Source: Oceanicoccus sagamiensis (lineage in GTDB: Bacteria > Pseudomonadota > Gammaproteobacteria > Pseudomonadales > Dasaniaceae). Taken from it: a stretch of 64,000 bases of DNA. The DNA lies in assembly GCF_002117105.1 (NCBI RefSeq), contig NZ_CP019343.1, positions 2,976,001 to 3,040,000 of the forward strand, in the 5' to 3' direction. Within the stretch, counting starts at the first letter, position 1, and every line of letters begins with the position of its first letter. Shown one piece after another: positions 1 through 8,089 of this stretch. The position numbers and the translations under genes were made by a program. Under the pieces are notes generated by a model. It was not told the origin of the DNA and searched no databases. It saw nothing but the letters and a program-made list of their open reading frames with translations.

Positions 1-533
1 GGGCTGGCTTTAAGGAGTTTTCTCGCCTGCGCCAACAAGTGGGTGTGGACCCCGATGCGGTAATGGAGGGTGCCCAGCGCGCCATGCGTGTGGCCAGTGC
101 CCGCGAAGAAGAACAGATGGACAAGCATTTGCCGTTTCTGGCGACAGTCGGTTCAACCAGTCCTTATATTGGTTTATTTGGTACGGTATGGGGGATTATG
201 ACCTCCTTCCAAAGTCTTGCCACCATGTCTCAAGCCACACTGGCTACTGTTGCGCCGGGTATTTCCGAAGCTCTGGTTGCAACCGCCATGGGTCTGTTTG
301 CGGCGATTCCTGCGGTAGTGGCCTATAACCGTTATTCGGCCAGTGTTGAAGTACTACTCAATAAGTATGAAACCTTTGCCGATGAATTTTATAGTATCTT
401 GCACCGACAAGCCCATAGTGCCCCCTCAGCCCCAAGTCCTGAGCGGCCACCTGCAAAACCTAAACCCAAAGAACAGCCTGCACCAAAAGCCAGCGCTAAA
501 ACCGCTTCACCATCACCTCGTGTGAAAGGTTAG
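1..533 (+). CDS. tolQ: TolQ, Tol-Pal proton channel subunit (5' end missing)
   Basis: The open frame runs in from the left edge, so the N-terminus with the first membrane helix is absent. TolQ is the inner-membrane MotA/ExbB-family subunit that with TolR uses the proton gradient to energise TolA during outer-membrane constriction at division. The segment with [20 protein letters not shown] and the later [19 protein letters not shown] segment are the characteristic second and third membrane helices. An internal GTG at 39 is not the true start. The protein continues about 35 residues past the usual HRQ end as a Pro/Ala/Lys-rich tail, which is unusual for TolQ. tolR starts 7 bases downstream, so the genes form an operon. 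Confidence 0.95.
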   Translation, partial: AGFKEFSRLRQQVGVDPDAVMEGAQRAMRVASAREEEQMDKHLPFLATVGSTSPYIGLFGTVWGIMTSFQSLATMSQATLATVAPGISEALVATAMGLFAAIPAVVAYNRYSASVEVLLNKYETFADEFYSILHRQAHSAPSAPSPERPPAKPKPKEQPAPKASAKTASPSPRVKG

Positions 534-540
534 GTCAAGC

Positions 541-960
541 ATGTCCAGACGACATAAGCGGCGTAAGCCGATGGCAGAAATTAACGTCGTACCTTATATC
601 GACGTAATGTTAGTGCTGCTGATTGTTTTTATGGTTACCGCGCCCATGCTTATGCAGGGGGTCAAGGTTGAGTTGCCTAAAGCGGCGGCTATTCCGGTGG
701 GTAAACAGACTGATGAGCCCTTAATCGTCTCGGTTAAAGCCGATGGCAGTTATTACCTGAACCTGGGTAAAGAGCAGGAAAAGTCGCAATCTCTGGGCGT
801 AGTACAGGATAAAGTCAGCAAAATTATCCGCCGCAAACCAGAAACCACCGTGCTGGTGTGGGGCGATAAAAATGTGCCCTACGGCAATGTGGTGGACTTA
901 ATGGCAGCCTTGCAATCAGCTGGCGCTCCCGCTGTTGGCCTGGTTACGGAAAGCCCCTGA
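541..960 (+). CDS. tolR: TolR, Tol-Pal proton channel subunit
   Basis: This 139-residue protein has the normal size and layout of the ExbD/TolR family: a short basic cytoplasmic N-terminus, one membrane helix at about residues 18-38 with the conserved proton-pathway aspartate (D21 in NVVPYIDVMLVLL), and a periplasmic domain. It works with TolQ as the motor that energises TolA and is thought to contact peptidoglycan. It lies between tolQ and tolA, and its last codons overlap an upstream TTG-initiated extension of the tolA frame that is not needed for TolA. Confidence 0.95.
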   Translation: MSRRHKRRKPMAEINVVPYIDVMLVLLIVFMVTAPMLMQGVKVELPKAAAIPVGKQTDEPLIVSVKADGSYYLNLGKEQEKSQSLGVVQDKVSKIIRRKPETTVLVWGDKNVPYGNVVDLMAALQSAGAPAVGLVTESP

Positions 961-967
961 CTGGCCT

Positions 968-1708
968 ATGTATAAGTCACTGACTTTACCGTTACTGATC
1001 ACCGTATTTTTTCACGGTGTTATTCTGGCTATCATCCTGATCGATGCGCCGGAAGGGCAGCCAATGGTTAAGCGTGCGGCCACGCAATATATTCCGGCCG
1101 AGTTAGTGACCTTGGAAAAACCCAAAGCCAAAAAGCCAGTCAAGCCCAAAAAGCCCACCCCGAAAAAAGACGATAGCCAGGCAAAAAAGAAAGCCGCCGA
1201 GCAAAAGAAAAAGGCCGAGCAACAGCGTCAGCAAGAGCAGGCCAAGCTAAAAAAACAGCAGCAGCAAAAAGCCCTTGAAGCCGAGCGCTTAAAACAGCAG
1301 GAAATAGAACAAGTGGCAGAGCAGGAGCGTTTACAGCGCCAATCGGAACAGGAATTAGCCGACGCTATCGCTCAGGAAAATGCCCAGCAGCAATATTTAA
1401 ACGACAGTGAATTGGCTAACAGTTATATTGCCCTGATCACTGATAGAATACAGCGAAACTGGGACCGACCACCCAGCGCTCGCAATAGTATGGAAGCGGA
1501 ACTAGTATTACGGATGGTACCCACCGGCGAGGTGGTTAGTGTGGATATTGTGCGCAGTAGTGGTAATTCGGCGTTTGACCGCTCAGCGGAAACCGCCGTG
1601 CTCAAAGCCGAGCGTTTCCCGGAAGTACAAAAACTACCCGCCAGAGTATTTGAACAATACTTTCGCCGTTTACGATTAAAATTCAAACCGGAGGATTTGC
1701 GCCTGTGA
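968..1708 (+). CDS. tolA: TolA, periplasm-spanning Tol protein
   Basis: TolA links the TolQR motor in the inner membrane to Pal and TolB at the outer membrane. The frame opens at a TTG at 935, but the ATG at 968 gives a clean start (MYKSLTLPLLITVFFHGVI) in which the membrane helix follows at once, so 968 is preferred; length 246 residues. Residues about 50-145 are a Lys/Gln/Glu/Ala-rich helical or coiled-coil arm, and the last 90 or so residues form the TonB/TolA C-terminal domain (IQRNWDRP, then EAELVLRMVPTGEV). The stop overlaps the GTG start of tolB, which indicates translational coupling. Confidence 0.93.
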   Translation: MYKSLTLPLLITVFFHGVILAIILIDAPEGQPMVKRAATQYIPAELVTLEKPKAKKPVKPKKPTPKKDDSQAKKKAAEQKKKAEQQRQQEQAKLKKQQQQKALEAERLKQQEIEQVAEQERLQRQSEQELADAIAQENAQQQYLNDSELANSYIALITDRIQRNWDRPPSARNSMEAELVLRMVPTGEVVSVDIVRSSGNSAFDRSAETAVLKAERFPEVQKLPARVFEQYFRRLRLKFKPEDLRL

Positions 1709-2991
1709 TACGCGCTGCATTATTTATCTTATCCATCCTGGCTTGCTCAGCATCCTGGGCACAGCTCACCATTGAAATCACCAAGGGGCGTGATAACCCA
1801 ACCTCTATAGCCATTGTACCTTTTGGCTGGAAAGGGGTAGGGGCGGCGCAGGAAGATGTGGCCGCCATTGTTGAGGCTGATTTGCAGCGCACCGGGCAAT
1901 TTGCTCCAGTTAGCCGTGACGATATGCTGGGCAGCCCGCAAGATAGCAGCGAAGTGTACTACCGTGATTGGCGCGCACTGAATGTGGACTATCTGGTCGT
2001 GGGGAAAATATTGCCTACCCCTGAAGGCCTGGTGGCAGAGTATGAAATGTTTGATGTCTATACCCAGAGAAAAGTGTTGAGTGATCGTGCCATGGGCGAC
2101 GTTAAATCACTGCGGGGCATTGCCCACGAAGTCAGCGATAAGGTGTATGAAAAATTAACCGGCATTCGCGGTGCCTTTAGCACTCGTCTGTTATATATCT
2201 CAGCGATTGAGCGGGGCAGTGGTGAGTTTACTTACCGGCTATTAGTCTCTGATGTTGATGGTGCCAATGAAAGTGTCGTGTTTGAAAGTGATGACCCGCT
2301 GGTAACGCCATCATGGGCGCCCGATGGTGAGCATATTGCCTATGTTTCTTTTGAAACCTCCCGTGCCGCTATCTTTATGCATAACCTGAAAACGGGAGTG
2401 CGCACTCAGCTAACCAACTATAAAGGGCTAAACGGCGCCCCATCATGGTCACCTGATGGCAAACAGTTGGCGATGGTATTGTCTAAAGACGGCAGCCCCG
2501 ATATCTACGTTATGGATATTGCCAGCCGTAAACTCAAGCGAGTTACCCGCCATTTTGCCATAGATACTGAACCTTCCTGGATGCCTGATGGCAAATCTCT
2601 GATCTATACCTCTGACCGTGGTGGCAAGCCCCAGATTTATCAGGTCACTCTCGCTAATGGTTATGAAGAGCGGGTGACCTTTGAGGGGGACTATAATGCC
2701 CGAGCAAGGGTAGTGCCCGATGGCAGTGGCATTATTATGGTGCATCGTAATAACGGCAACTACCATATTGCGATGCTGGATATTGAGCGTGGCAGCATCC
2801 AGATACTGACTGAAACCAGTCTGGATGAATCTCCCAGTATTGCGCCCAATGGTGCGATGTTGCTTTATGCCACCAAATATCAGGGCAAAGGTATTCTGGC
2901 GGCGGTGTCGCTGGATGGCGGGGTGAAGTTCCGGCTACCTTCCCGATTTGGAGAGGTTAGGGAGCCAGCCTGGTCACCCTATATGGAGTAG
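1705..2991 (+). CDS. tolB: TolB, periplasmic beta-propeller of Tol-Pal
   Basis: TolB is the periplasmic protein that binds Pal and, through its N-terminus, TolA. The 428 residues match the family length. The GTG start overlaps the tolA stop (GTGA) and is followed by a signal peptide ending near CSASWAQL. The N-terminal domain carries the PFGWKGVGA segment. Residues about 200-425 contain repeated PSWSPDGK-like propeller blades, including TPSWAPDGEHIAYVS, APSWSPDGKQLAMV and EPSWMPDGKSLIYTS. It is followed by a 300-base gap before pal. Confidence 0.96.
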   Translation: MIRAALFILSILACSASWAQLTIEITKGRDNPTSIAIVPFGWKGVGAAQEDVAAIVEADLQRTGQFAPVSRDDMLGSPQDSSEVYYRDWRALNVDYLVVGKILPTPEGLVAEYEMFDVYTQRKVLSDRAMGDVKSLRGIAHEVSDKVYEKLTGIRGAFSTRLLYISAIERGSGEFTYRLLVSDVDGANESVVFESDDPLVTPSWAPDGEHIAYVSFETSRAAIFMHNLKTGVRTQLTNYKGLNGAPSWSPDGKQLAMVLSKDGSPDIYVMDIASRKLKRVTRHFAIDTEPSWMPDGKSLIYTSDRGGKPQIYQVTLANGYEERVTFEGDYNARARVVPDGSGIIMVHRNNGNYHIAMLDIERGSIQILTETSLDESPSIAPNGAMLLYATKYQGKGILAAVSLDGGVKFRLPSRFGEVREPAWSPYME

Positions 2992-3313
2992 TTAGAGGCC
3001 TAAAGCTTCGGAGTGTGATGTAATTGGCGATCTGGTGCGCCTCAGCATCCAAGATTATTGCTAATAGCTAGTGACTTTGAGCCAGATCACCGTAAAATGC
3101 AGTAAATAAGCATAAACATTGGCTGGCAACATATAGCCGATACGCTAATTTGCAGCTAGACTATGCACTAACTGTAGTGAGTCAAATCCTTTTAATGCCA
3201 TTGGCGTTATCGATAAGGAAATAAGGTTAACAGTTGTACTGAATGTTGTACTGAGAGCTGTACTGAGATAAACAAAGAATAACCACCCATTTTGCTAACT
3301 TGACTATCTAGGA
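2992..3313. other. tolB-pal intergenic region
   Basis: About 320 bases without a convincing coding frame. It probably holds a separate promoter for pal. The only distinct structure I see is the 12-base triple repeat at 3233-3268. A Shine-Dalgarno AGGA lies at 3310-3313. Confidence 0.5.
3233..3268. repeat. three tandem 12-bp repeats upstream of pal
   Basis: Three consecutive 12-mers, GTTGTACTGAAT, GTTGTACTGAGA and GCTGTACTGAGA, lie 52 bases before the chosen pal start. They could be a tandem expansion or binding sites in the pal leader. The function is unknown. Confidence 0.75.
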
Positions 3314-3319
3314 ATGACC

Positions 3320-3829
3320 ATGGAAATCAAAAAAATTCAATTACTAAGTGCCCTCCTTGCCGCAGCCTTACTAGTGGGTTGTGCAAGCACCGATACTTCT
3401 GATGATGACGCTGCTGCCGCCGCTGCCGCTGAGCAGGCTGCCGCTGAAAAGGCTGCCATGGAAGCTGCCGAAGCCGAAGCTGCTGCGAAAGCCGCTGAAG
3501 CTGCTGCCAACTTGCAGACTGTGTTCTACTTTGATTTTGACCAGGCCACTCTATCTGCCGACACTCGTGCAGCTTTGGATGCCCAGGTAGCGGTACTAAA
3601 AGACAGCAACGCCAAAGTTCGTTTAGAAGGCCACGCGGATGAGCGCGGTACTCGTGAATACAATATGGCCCTGGGTGAGCGTCGTGCCAATGCCATTGCC
3701 AACTACCTGATTATCAATGGTGTGGCTCGCTACCGTGTTGAAACTGTTAGCTACGGTGAAGAGCGTCCAGTAGCGTCAGGTTCAGGCGATTCAGCCTGGA
3801 GCCAAAACCGTCGCGTTGAACTTAAATAA
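3320..3829 (+). CDS. pal: Pal, peptidoglycan-associated lipoprotein
   Basis: Pal is an outer-membrane lipoprotein that binds peptidoglycan non-covalently and interacts with TolA and TolB. Two ATGs are in frame; AGGA touches the first (3314) but sits 6 bases before the second (3320), so 3320 is chosen, giving 169 residues. The signal peptide ends in the lipobox LLVGC with the lipidated cysteine at residue 21. An Ala/Glu-rich helical linker follows (about residues 30-66). The OmpA-like domain then shows FYFDFDQATL and the peptidoglycan-binding segment GHADERGTREYNMALGERRA. The Ala-rich linker is longer than in E. coli Pal. Confidence 0.96.
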   Translation: MEIKKIQLLSALLAAALLVGCASTDTSDDDAAAAAAAEQAAAEKAAMEAAEAEAAAKAAEAAANLQTVFYFDFDQATLSADTRAALDAQVAVLKDSNAKVRLEGHADERGTREYNMALGERRANAIANYLIINGVARYRVETVSYGEERPVASGSGDSAWSQNRRVELK

Positions 3830-3888
3830 GATGTTAATCTCTATTTAAGTAACGTTTAAACTTTGACACTGACAATAGAACCCGTCTT

Positions 3889-4689
3889 ATGTCTATCAGC
3901 TTAAAAAGCTATGCCGCGCTACTCTCTAGCGCGGCTTTTGTTTATAGCACACTAACATTGGCGCAAGCTCCGATTGTTGATGCCAGTGTCGAAAGCACTC
4001 CTGACAGCCAAACTACCACTGAACCGCAGGTATCTGCTCCGGCCGATAGCAGTGGCCAGGGTGAGTTGTTTTACCAGTTGCAATTGTTGCAGCAAGAAGT
4101 GATGCAATTACGCGGCGTGGTAGAAGAGCAGGCTTACTTGTTAAAACAAGTCAAAGAGCAAAATATGGAGCGCTATATTGACCTGGATCGCAGGTTGGGT
4201 GAAATGGCGACAGCCCCAGCGGTTGCTACCGCCGGTACTAACACGAATGTGACGACAGCCCCCGGAGCGAATACCGCTGCACTGACTGTCGTTGCTGCTG
4301 CCGGTGAACGTGATGCTTACGATGCCGCCTACCAGCTGGTTACCGAGCGCCGTTTTGATGAAGCCCTGGAAGCCTTCAAGCAATTTATGGTGGACTTCCC
4401 ACAGGGTAAATACACACCCAATAGCTACTACTGGATGGGTGAGTTATATCAAGTGATTACCCCGCAGGATCTGGAAGCCGCCAGACAGTCCTTTACCCAG
4501 TTATTGGACCAATACCCAAGCCATGTCAAAGTCCCGGATGCCATGTATAAATTGGGGAAGGTGTACTTTCTTAAGGGCGATAAAAACAAAGCACGTTCAC
4601 TACTGGAAGAAGTGGTTTCAAAATACAGCAAGGGCACCAACTCATCCGCAGCGGATAAAGCCCGACAGTTTATCAACGCTAATTACTAA
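3889..4689 (+). CDS. cpoB: CpoB (YbgF), Tol-Pal associated TPR protein
   Basis: CpoB is a periplasmic protein that coordinates Tol-Pal with peptidoglycan synthesis during constriction. The 266-residue product starts with a signal peptide ending near LTLAQA. It is followed by a helical region at about residues 55-105 (FYQLQLLQQEVMQLRGVVEE) like the trimerising coiled coil of the family, a Thr/Ala-rich linker, and three TPR-like repeats in the C-terminal half (AYQLVTERRFDEALEAFKQF, YYWMGELYQV, MYKLGKVYFLKGDKNKA). It directly follows pal, as is usual. A strong terminator-like hairpin lies inside its first 50 bases. Confidence 0.94.
   Translation: MSISLKSYAALLSSAAFVYSTLTLAQAPIVDASVESTPDSQTTTEPQVSAPADSSGQGELFYQLQLLQQEVMQLRGVVEEQAYLLKQVKEQNMERYIDLDRRLGEMATAPAVATAGTNTNVTTAPGANTAALTVVAAAGERDAYDAAYQLVTERRFDEALEAFKQFMVDFPQGKYTPNSYYWMGELYQVITPQDLEAARQSFTQLLDQYPSHVKVPDAMYKLGKVYFLKGDKNKARSLLEEVVSKYSKGTNSSAADKARQFINANY
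3913..3939 (+). terminator. terminator-like hairpin inside the cpoB signal-peptide region
   Basis: GCCGCGCT (3913-3920) and AGCGCGGC (3928-3935) form a perfect 8-bp GC-rich stem with a 7-base loop, followed by TTTT at 3936-3939. It could end part of the pal transcript or attenuate cpoB. Its location inside coding sequence makes function uncertain. Confidence 0.5.
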
Positions 4690-4734
4690 GTCGCCGCTAG
4701 CGTCAATTAGCGTTGCTATCACCGGCAATCATGC

Positions 4735-5379
4735 ATGACCGATCTTAGAATCACTGAAATCTTTTACTCCCTACAGGGAGAAACAAAAACCGTGGGCTTG
4801 CCTACGGTTTTTGTGCGTTTAACTGGTTGCCCATTACGCTGTGGTTATTGCGATACCGAATATGCCTTTCACGGTGGCGAGAAAAGAAGCCAGCAATCCA
4901 TTCTTGATGAAGTAGCTAGCCACCAACCTCGCTATATCACCGTGACGGGTGGTGAGCCACTGGCTCAGCCAAACTGTTTGCCATTACTGACAGCACTTTG
5001 CGATCAAGGCTATGAAGTCTCGTTAGAGACCAGTGGGGCAATAACATTGGCAGGCGTTGACCCAAGGGTTGTCACCGTCATGGATTTAAAAACCCCGGCC
5101 TCCAACGAAGTGTCTCGTAACCTCTACGAGAATATCGGCCACTTATCCCGACAGGACCAAATTAAATTTGTCATCTGCGACCGCGGTGATTACGAGTGGG
5201 CAAGATTTAAAATCGACGAATATCAACTGACAGACAAAGTCGATGAAATCCTGTTTTCCCCAAGCTTTGGCCAGGTGGATGGCAAAGAGCTGGCGGAATG
5301 GATACTGGCGGATAACTTGCCGGTGCGCCTGCAACTGCAGCTGCATAAACTGCTGTGGGATGATGCAGCAGGACATTAA
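4735..5379 (+). CDS. queE: QueE, 7-carboxy-7-deazaguanine synthase
   Basis: QueE is a radical-SAM enzyme that turns 6-carboxytetrahydropterin into 7-carboxy-7-deazaguanine, an early step to preQ0 and queuosine in tRNA. The 214-residue sequence has the family opening ITEIFYSLQGE and the three cluster cysteines C32, C36 and C39 in TGCPLRCGYCDTEYAF, with the CxxxCxxC spacing. The TGGEP motif for SAM binding follows. queC lies 37 bases downstream, so both steps to preQ0 are encoded together. There is no clear Shine-Dalgarno. A terminator-like hairpin overlaps codons 17-26. Confidence 0.95.
   Translation: MTDLRITEIFYSLQGETKTVGLPTVFVRLTGCPLRCGYCDTEYAFHGGEKRSQQSILDEVASHQPRYITVTGGEPLAQPNCLPLLTALCDQGYEVSLETSGAITLAGVDPRVVTVMDLKTPASNEVSRNLYENIGHLSRQDQIKFVICDRGDYEWARFKIDEYQLTDKVDEILFSPSFGQVDGKELAEWILADNLPVRLQLQLHKLLWDDAAGH
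4785..4815 (+). terminator. terminator-like hairpin inside queE
   Basis: AAAAACCGT (4785-4793) and ACGGTTTTT (4804-4812) are perfect reverse complements, and the inner bases GGGCTTGCCT can extend the stem. The right arm ends in the T run. It overlaps a conserved part of queE (GETKTVGLPTVFV), so it may be either a regulatory terminator or a chance product of the codons. Confidence 0.4.
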
Positions 5380-5416
5380 CCCCTAACACCATCAACAATA
5401 TCTTTAGAGAGAACCC

Positions 5417-6102
5417 ATGTCAGATAAAAAAGCCGTTATCCTGGTTTCCGGAGGGCTGGACTCCGCCACCGTACTTGCGATGGCCATAGCTGAAGGGTAT
5501 AGCTGCTACACCCTCGGCTTTGATTATGGCCAGCGCACCCACTCAGAACTACTGGCCGCTGAGAAAATCTCAGCCCAAATGGGTGCGGTAGAGCATAAAG
5601 TGATCAAACTGGACCTGAGCAGTATTGGTGGCTCAGCCCTGACTGACGATGATATTGAAGTCCCTGAGCATGATGATAACGCCGAGGGTATCCCGGTCAC
5701 CTATGTACCTGCCAGAAATACCGTTTTTCTGTCAATTGGCCTCGGCTGGGCCGAAGTACTGGGTGCCAGTGATATCTTTATTGGCGTTAACGCCGTCGAT
5801 TACAGCGGCTACCCCGATTGCCGCCCCGATTATATCGATGCCTACGAGAAAATGGCCAATTTGGCGACTAAGGTCGGTGTAGAGGGGGCAGCCTTAAGAT
5901 TCGTACCCCCTTAATGCATCTGACCAAGGGCGAAATCGCCAAAAAGGGCACTGAATTAGGGGTAGATTACAGCCTGACCGTCTCCTGCTACCAGGCCAAT
6001 GAGCAGGGCGAAGCCTGCGGCAAATGCGATAGCTGCTATCTGCGCAAAGAGGGATTTGAGCAGGCGGGCCTGCCCGACCCGACCCGTTATATAAATCATT
6101 GA
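5417..6102 (+). CDS. queC: QueC, 7-cyano-7-deazaguanine synthase (frameshifted)
   Basis: QueC converts 7-carboxy-7-deazaguanine to preQ0 using ATP and ammonia. The first frame holds the ATP-pyrophosphatase loop SGGLDSAT (from residue 11) and continues to FVPP and a stop at 5912. The second frame resumes at [12 protein letters not shown] and carries the zinc-ligand region [18 protein letters not shown]. Adding one base near 5899-5902 (ttcgt to ttccgt) restores R-F-R-T-P-L-M-H-L, which matches the family's conserved HTPL segment, and gives a normal 228-residue enzyme. I treat this as a likely sequencing deletion; if real, the gene is inactive. The start has AGAGAGAA just upstream. Confidence 0.9.
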
Positions 6103-6173
6103 AAAAGGTGGATATTTAGTAGAAAAAGACTTGTGTTTTCGCCTGAAAACATTATTATGTGCGCCTCTTCTGA

Positions 6174-6249
6174 GGGTCGTTAGCTCAGTTGGTAGAGCAG
6201 TTGGCTTTTAACCAATTGGTCACTGGTTCGAATCCAGTACGACCCACCA
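6174..6249 (+). tRNA. tRNA-Lys (anticodon UUU)
   Basis: A full cloverleaf can be drawn: acceptor stem GGGTCGT (6174-6180) with ACGACCC, D-arm containing GCTCAGTTGGTAGAGC, anticodon loop CTTTTAA with anticodon TTT, T-arm with GGTTCGAATCC, discriminator A and an encoded CCA end at 6247-6249. The anticodon identifies lysine. A strong terminator follows 8 bases later. Confidence 0.98.
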
Positions 6250-6307
6250 TTATTCTAAAAAAGCTCACCCATCCGGGTGAGCTTTTTTTTTGGAATAATG
6301 GTGGGTC
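6241..6307. repeat. 67-bp inverted repeat spanning tRNA-Lys 3' end and terminator
   Basis: GACCCACCATTATTC (6241-6255), which begins inside the tRNA acceptor arm, is repeated as its exact reverse complement at 6293-6307. The terminator hairpin lies in between, so the whole 67 bases can fold into a nearly continuous stem of about 29 pairs. T runs occur on both strands, so it could terminate in both directions. It marks the junction with the AT-rich region. Confidence 0.85.
6257..6291 (+). terminator. rho-independent terminator after tRNA-Lys
   Basis: AAGCTCACCC (6261-6270), loop ATCC, GGGTGAGCTT (6275-6284), then a run of T. The stem is 10 perfect pairs, extendable by flanking A/T pairs. Confidence 0.93.
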
Positions 6308-7251
6308 AGATACCACAACCTAGTACTTTCAATAGCTTATAAGCGTATCGAGCGTTTTGTTTTGTCGTGTTTATCCCACAAATTAGTATTTTGGACCCCA
6401 TCAATTGGGTTATGGGGCCTTTTATTGTGAGTTACTCGACAGGTTTAAAAGGTACCGGTTAGACCGGTAATGTGTGGTTATTTTCCTTTTCTTTATTCTG
6501 AGCAATGTTTACATCTATGCCGCCCCTGATTGCTGCGGGCTGGTAACTGACGAACTATTTCACACCTCTATATTTCACACCTCTATATAGGCATGCATAT
6601 TCTTATATCATCGGTTCTGTATAAAGCATATCTGCTATCGGGGGTTAAGCTGTCGTTTAAGCTGCTCGTAATTAAAATCGTGGTCTTGGCGGCTGATGAC
6701 CCATTTCAGTCATTGCGAAGTATTAATACTCAGCTCCTCTTGGCAGACAGACCAATCTATTCAGGCTGGCCTTCTCCTTATTGATAGCTAGGTTTGCTTT
6801 ATTAGCGCGAGGTGAAGGAAGTGGAGCAGCCAAAGTGTTGCTCGTTAGGCACCATCAATGCTGCATGAATAGATAGCCTATTATCATTCCCCTAATAATC
6901 TTGTTTGCTTTGCCATTTCGTTGCTCGTGGTTAGCGCTAGTAATTTAAGAAAAATTATAGGAAAATCAATAGTATAAGAAAAATGAAAGGGAGTTAGTGA
7001 GACAAAGTGATGGGGAATAAATATAACGTGCTCGCTTTGTCCGGAAGGATTGATGACACAGCAAAAAACTCATTTAAAAGAAACAGGTTAGCCCCGCTTT
7101 TTTAGGCTTGGTGGAAAAGCGCGCATGCGTGGTATGCATATGTTATGCGGTGATCGCGTAGTTTTTCTCATCTTGTTTGTTTTTTATAGATATAAAAGAA
7201 TAGTGTATTTTCCAGTCTTTCAGGTCTTGAAGACTATATAAGGTGTAGCAA
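6308..7251. other. AT-rich gene-poor region downstream of tRNA-Lys
   Basis: No gene is supported over about 940 bases. I see a hairpin at 6396-6417 (CCCCAT, 10-base loop, ATGGGG) followed by CCTTTT, possibly a weak terminator, and a 15-bp tandem duplication at 6556-6585. Short open frames here have no good ribosome site or recognisable product. The position after a tRNA gene and the shift in composition are compatible with an old insertion, but no integrase or repeated att sequence is visible. Confidence 0.5.
6556..6585. repeat. perfect 15-bp tandem duplication
   Basis: TATTTCACACCTCTA occurs twice in direct succession (6556-6570 and 6571-6585). It is a small local duplication in non-coding sequence with no assigned function. 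Confidence 0.85.
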
Positions 7252-7752
7252 TTGAATTCAGATAACAGAGTTTTAGCATTATACAATATACACTCAAATA
7301 TTATAATTCGCGTTTATTTTTGTATTGCTCTTATAGCATTATTTGCTTTCGTGGACAAAGGCATTGAAGTTTCTATAGCATGTATTATTCCTTTATTCAT
7401 ATTCCTCTTTGTCTATAAGTGGTACGTAGGGTTTAGTTCTTATATAGAAAATATTTATTATGGTCGGATAAGGAAAGATGGTTATAAAGATTTACGCTAT
7501 ACAAAGCATTACAATAATTTGAAAGTTAGAACATTTAAAGGCATAAGTATTAGTACGCTAAATAATAGGCTGAGCGAAAGAGAGGCATATTTTAATAGGA
7601 GTTTGAAGCTTTATTCTGTACTTAAAGCTAACAAATATAAGAAATACTTCTTGAGAAATCCTCTTGTTAATACGGTCGTTATATTCATTGGGATTATATT
7701 TTTAGTAGTTCTTTGCCGTACATATTTCTATATTTTGGGTCTAGATATATAA
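7252..7752 (+). CDS. hypothetical membrane protein in the AT-rich region
   Basis: I do not recognise this 166-residue protein. It starts at a TTG with AAGGTG about 7 bases upstream. Two hydrophobic helices lie near residues 17-34 and 40-58, a basic, Tyr/Lys/Arg-rich soluble stretch follows (about 60-137), and a third helix lies at about 138-160. Base composition is very AT-rich, like the ATPase gene 340 bases downstream and unlike the flanking chromosome, so the two may have arrived together. A membrane partner or effector role for the ATPase is only a guess. Confidence 0.55.
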   Translation: MNSDNRVLALYNIHSNIIIRVYFCIALIALFAFVDKGIEVSIACIIPLFIFLFVYKWYVGFSSYIENIYYGRIRKDGYKDLRYTKHYNNLKVRTFKGISISTLNNRLSEREAYFNRSLKLYSVLKANKYKKYFLRNPLVNTVVIFIGIIFLVVLCRTYFYILGLDI

Positions 7753-8089
7753 GGCTTTTTAATCGTTTTATATTTCACATAACAAGCGCACAGCTTATCG
7801 CTAAAATGCTGAACTGTAAGTTTCTCGTTTCTTTTTGGCCATTTTGACAAATCCTTCGGAGGTATTGTCCTCATTTGGGAGCGAGCGTCAAACCAGGATG
7901 GGCTCAATTAATCGTGGTGTCGGTGAAATGGAAGGCTGTGTCCGAGCTGGATTTTTCAACGGTTAAATAGATAGCAAGAACCATATCCTCTGCTCTATTG
8001 ATTGAGTACTGGAACTTGTCGTTAATGGATAAAAGTTGGTTGTATCAATATCAATTTTCTGATTAAAAAAATAAAAAGGTATTTTTAGA
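7753..8089. other. non-coding gap upstream of the STAND ATPase
   Basis: About 340 bases without a supported gene. It probably contains the promoter of the downstream ATPase gene. AAAAAGGT lies just before its ATG. I see no terminator after the membrane-protein gene. Confidence 0.4.

Noticed and set aside
935-967. Upstream TTG start for TolA
   Set aside because: It overlaps the tolR coding end and adds residues before the membrane helix that the family does not have; ATG 968 is better.
6593-6784. Open frame of 63 codons in the AT-rich gap
   Set aside because: No Shine-Dalgarno, no recognisable motif, and it lies next to a short tandem duplication. Not supported as a gene.
6840-6855. GTTAGGC resembling an integron attC core site, and TAACAAGCGCA near 7778
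   Set aside because: No matching inverse core site or stem arms at the right distance, and no integrase gene. Chance match.
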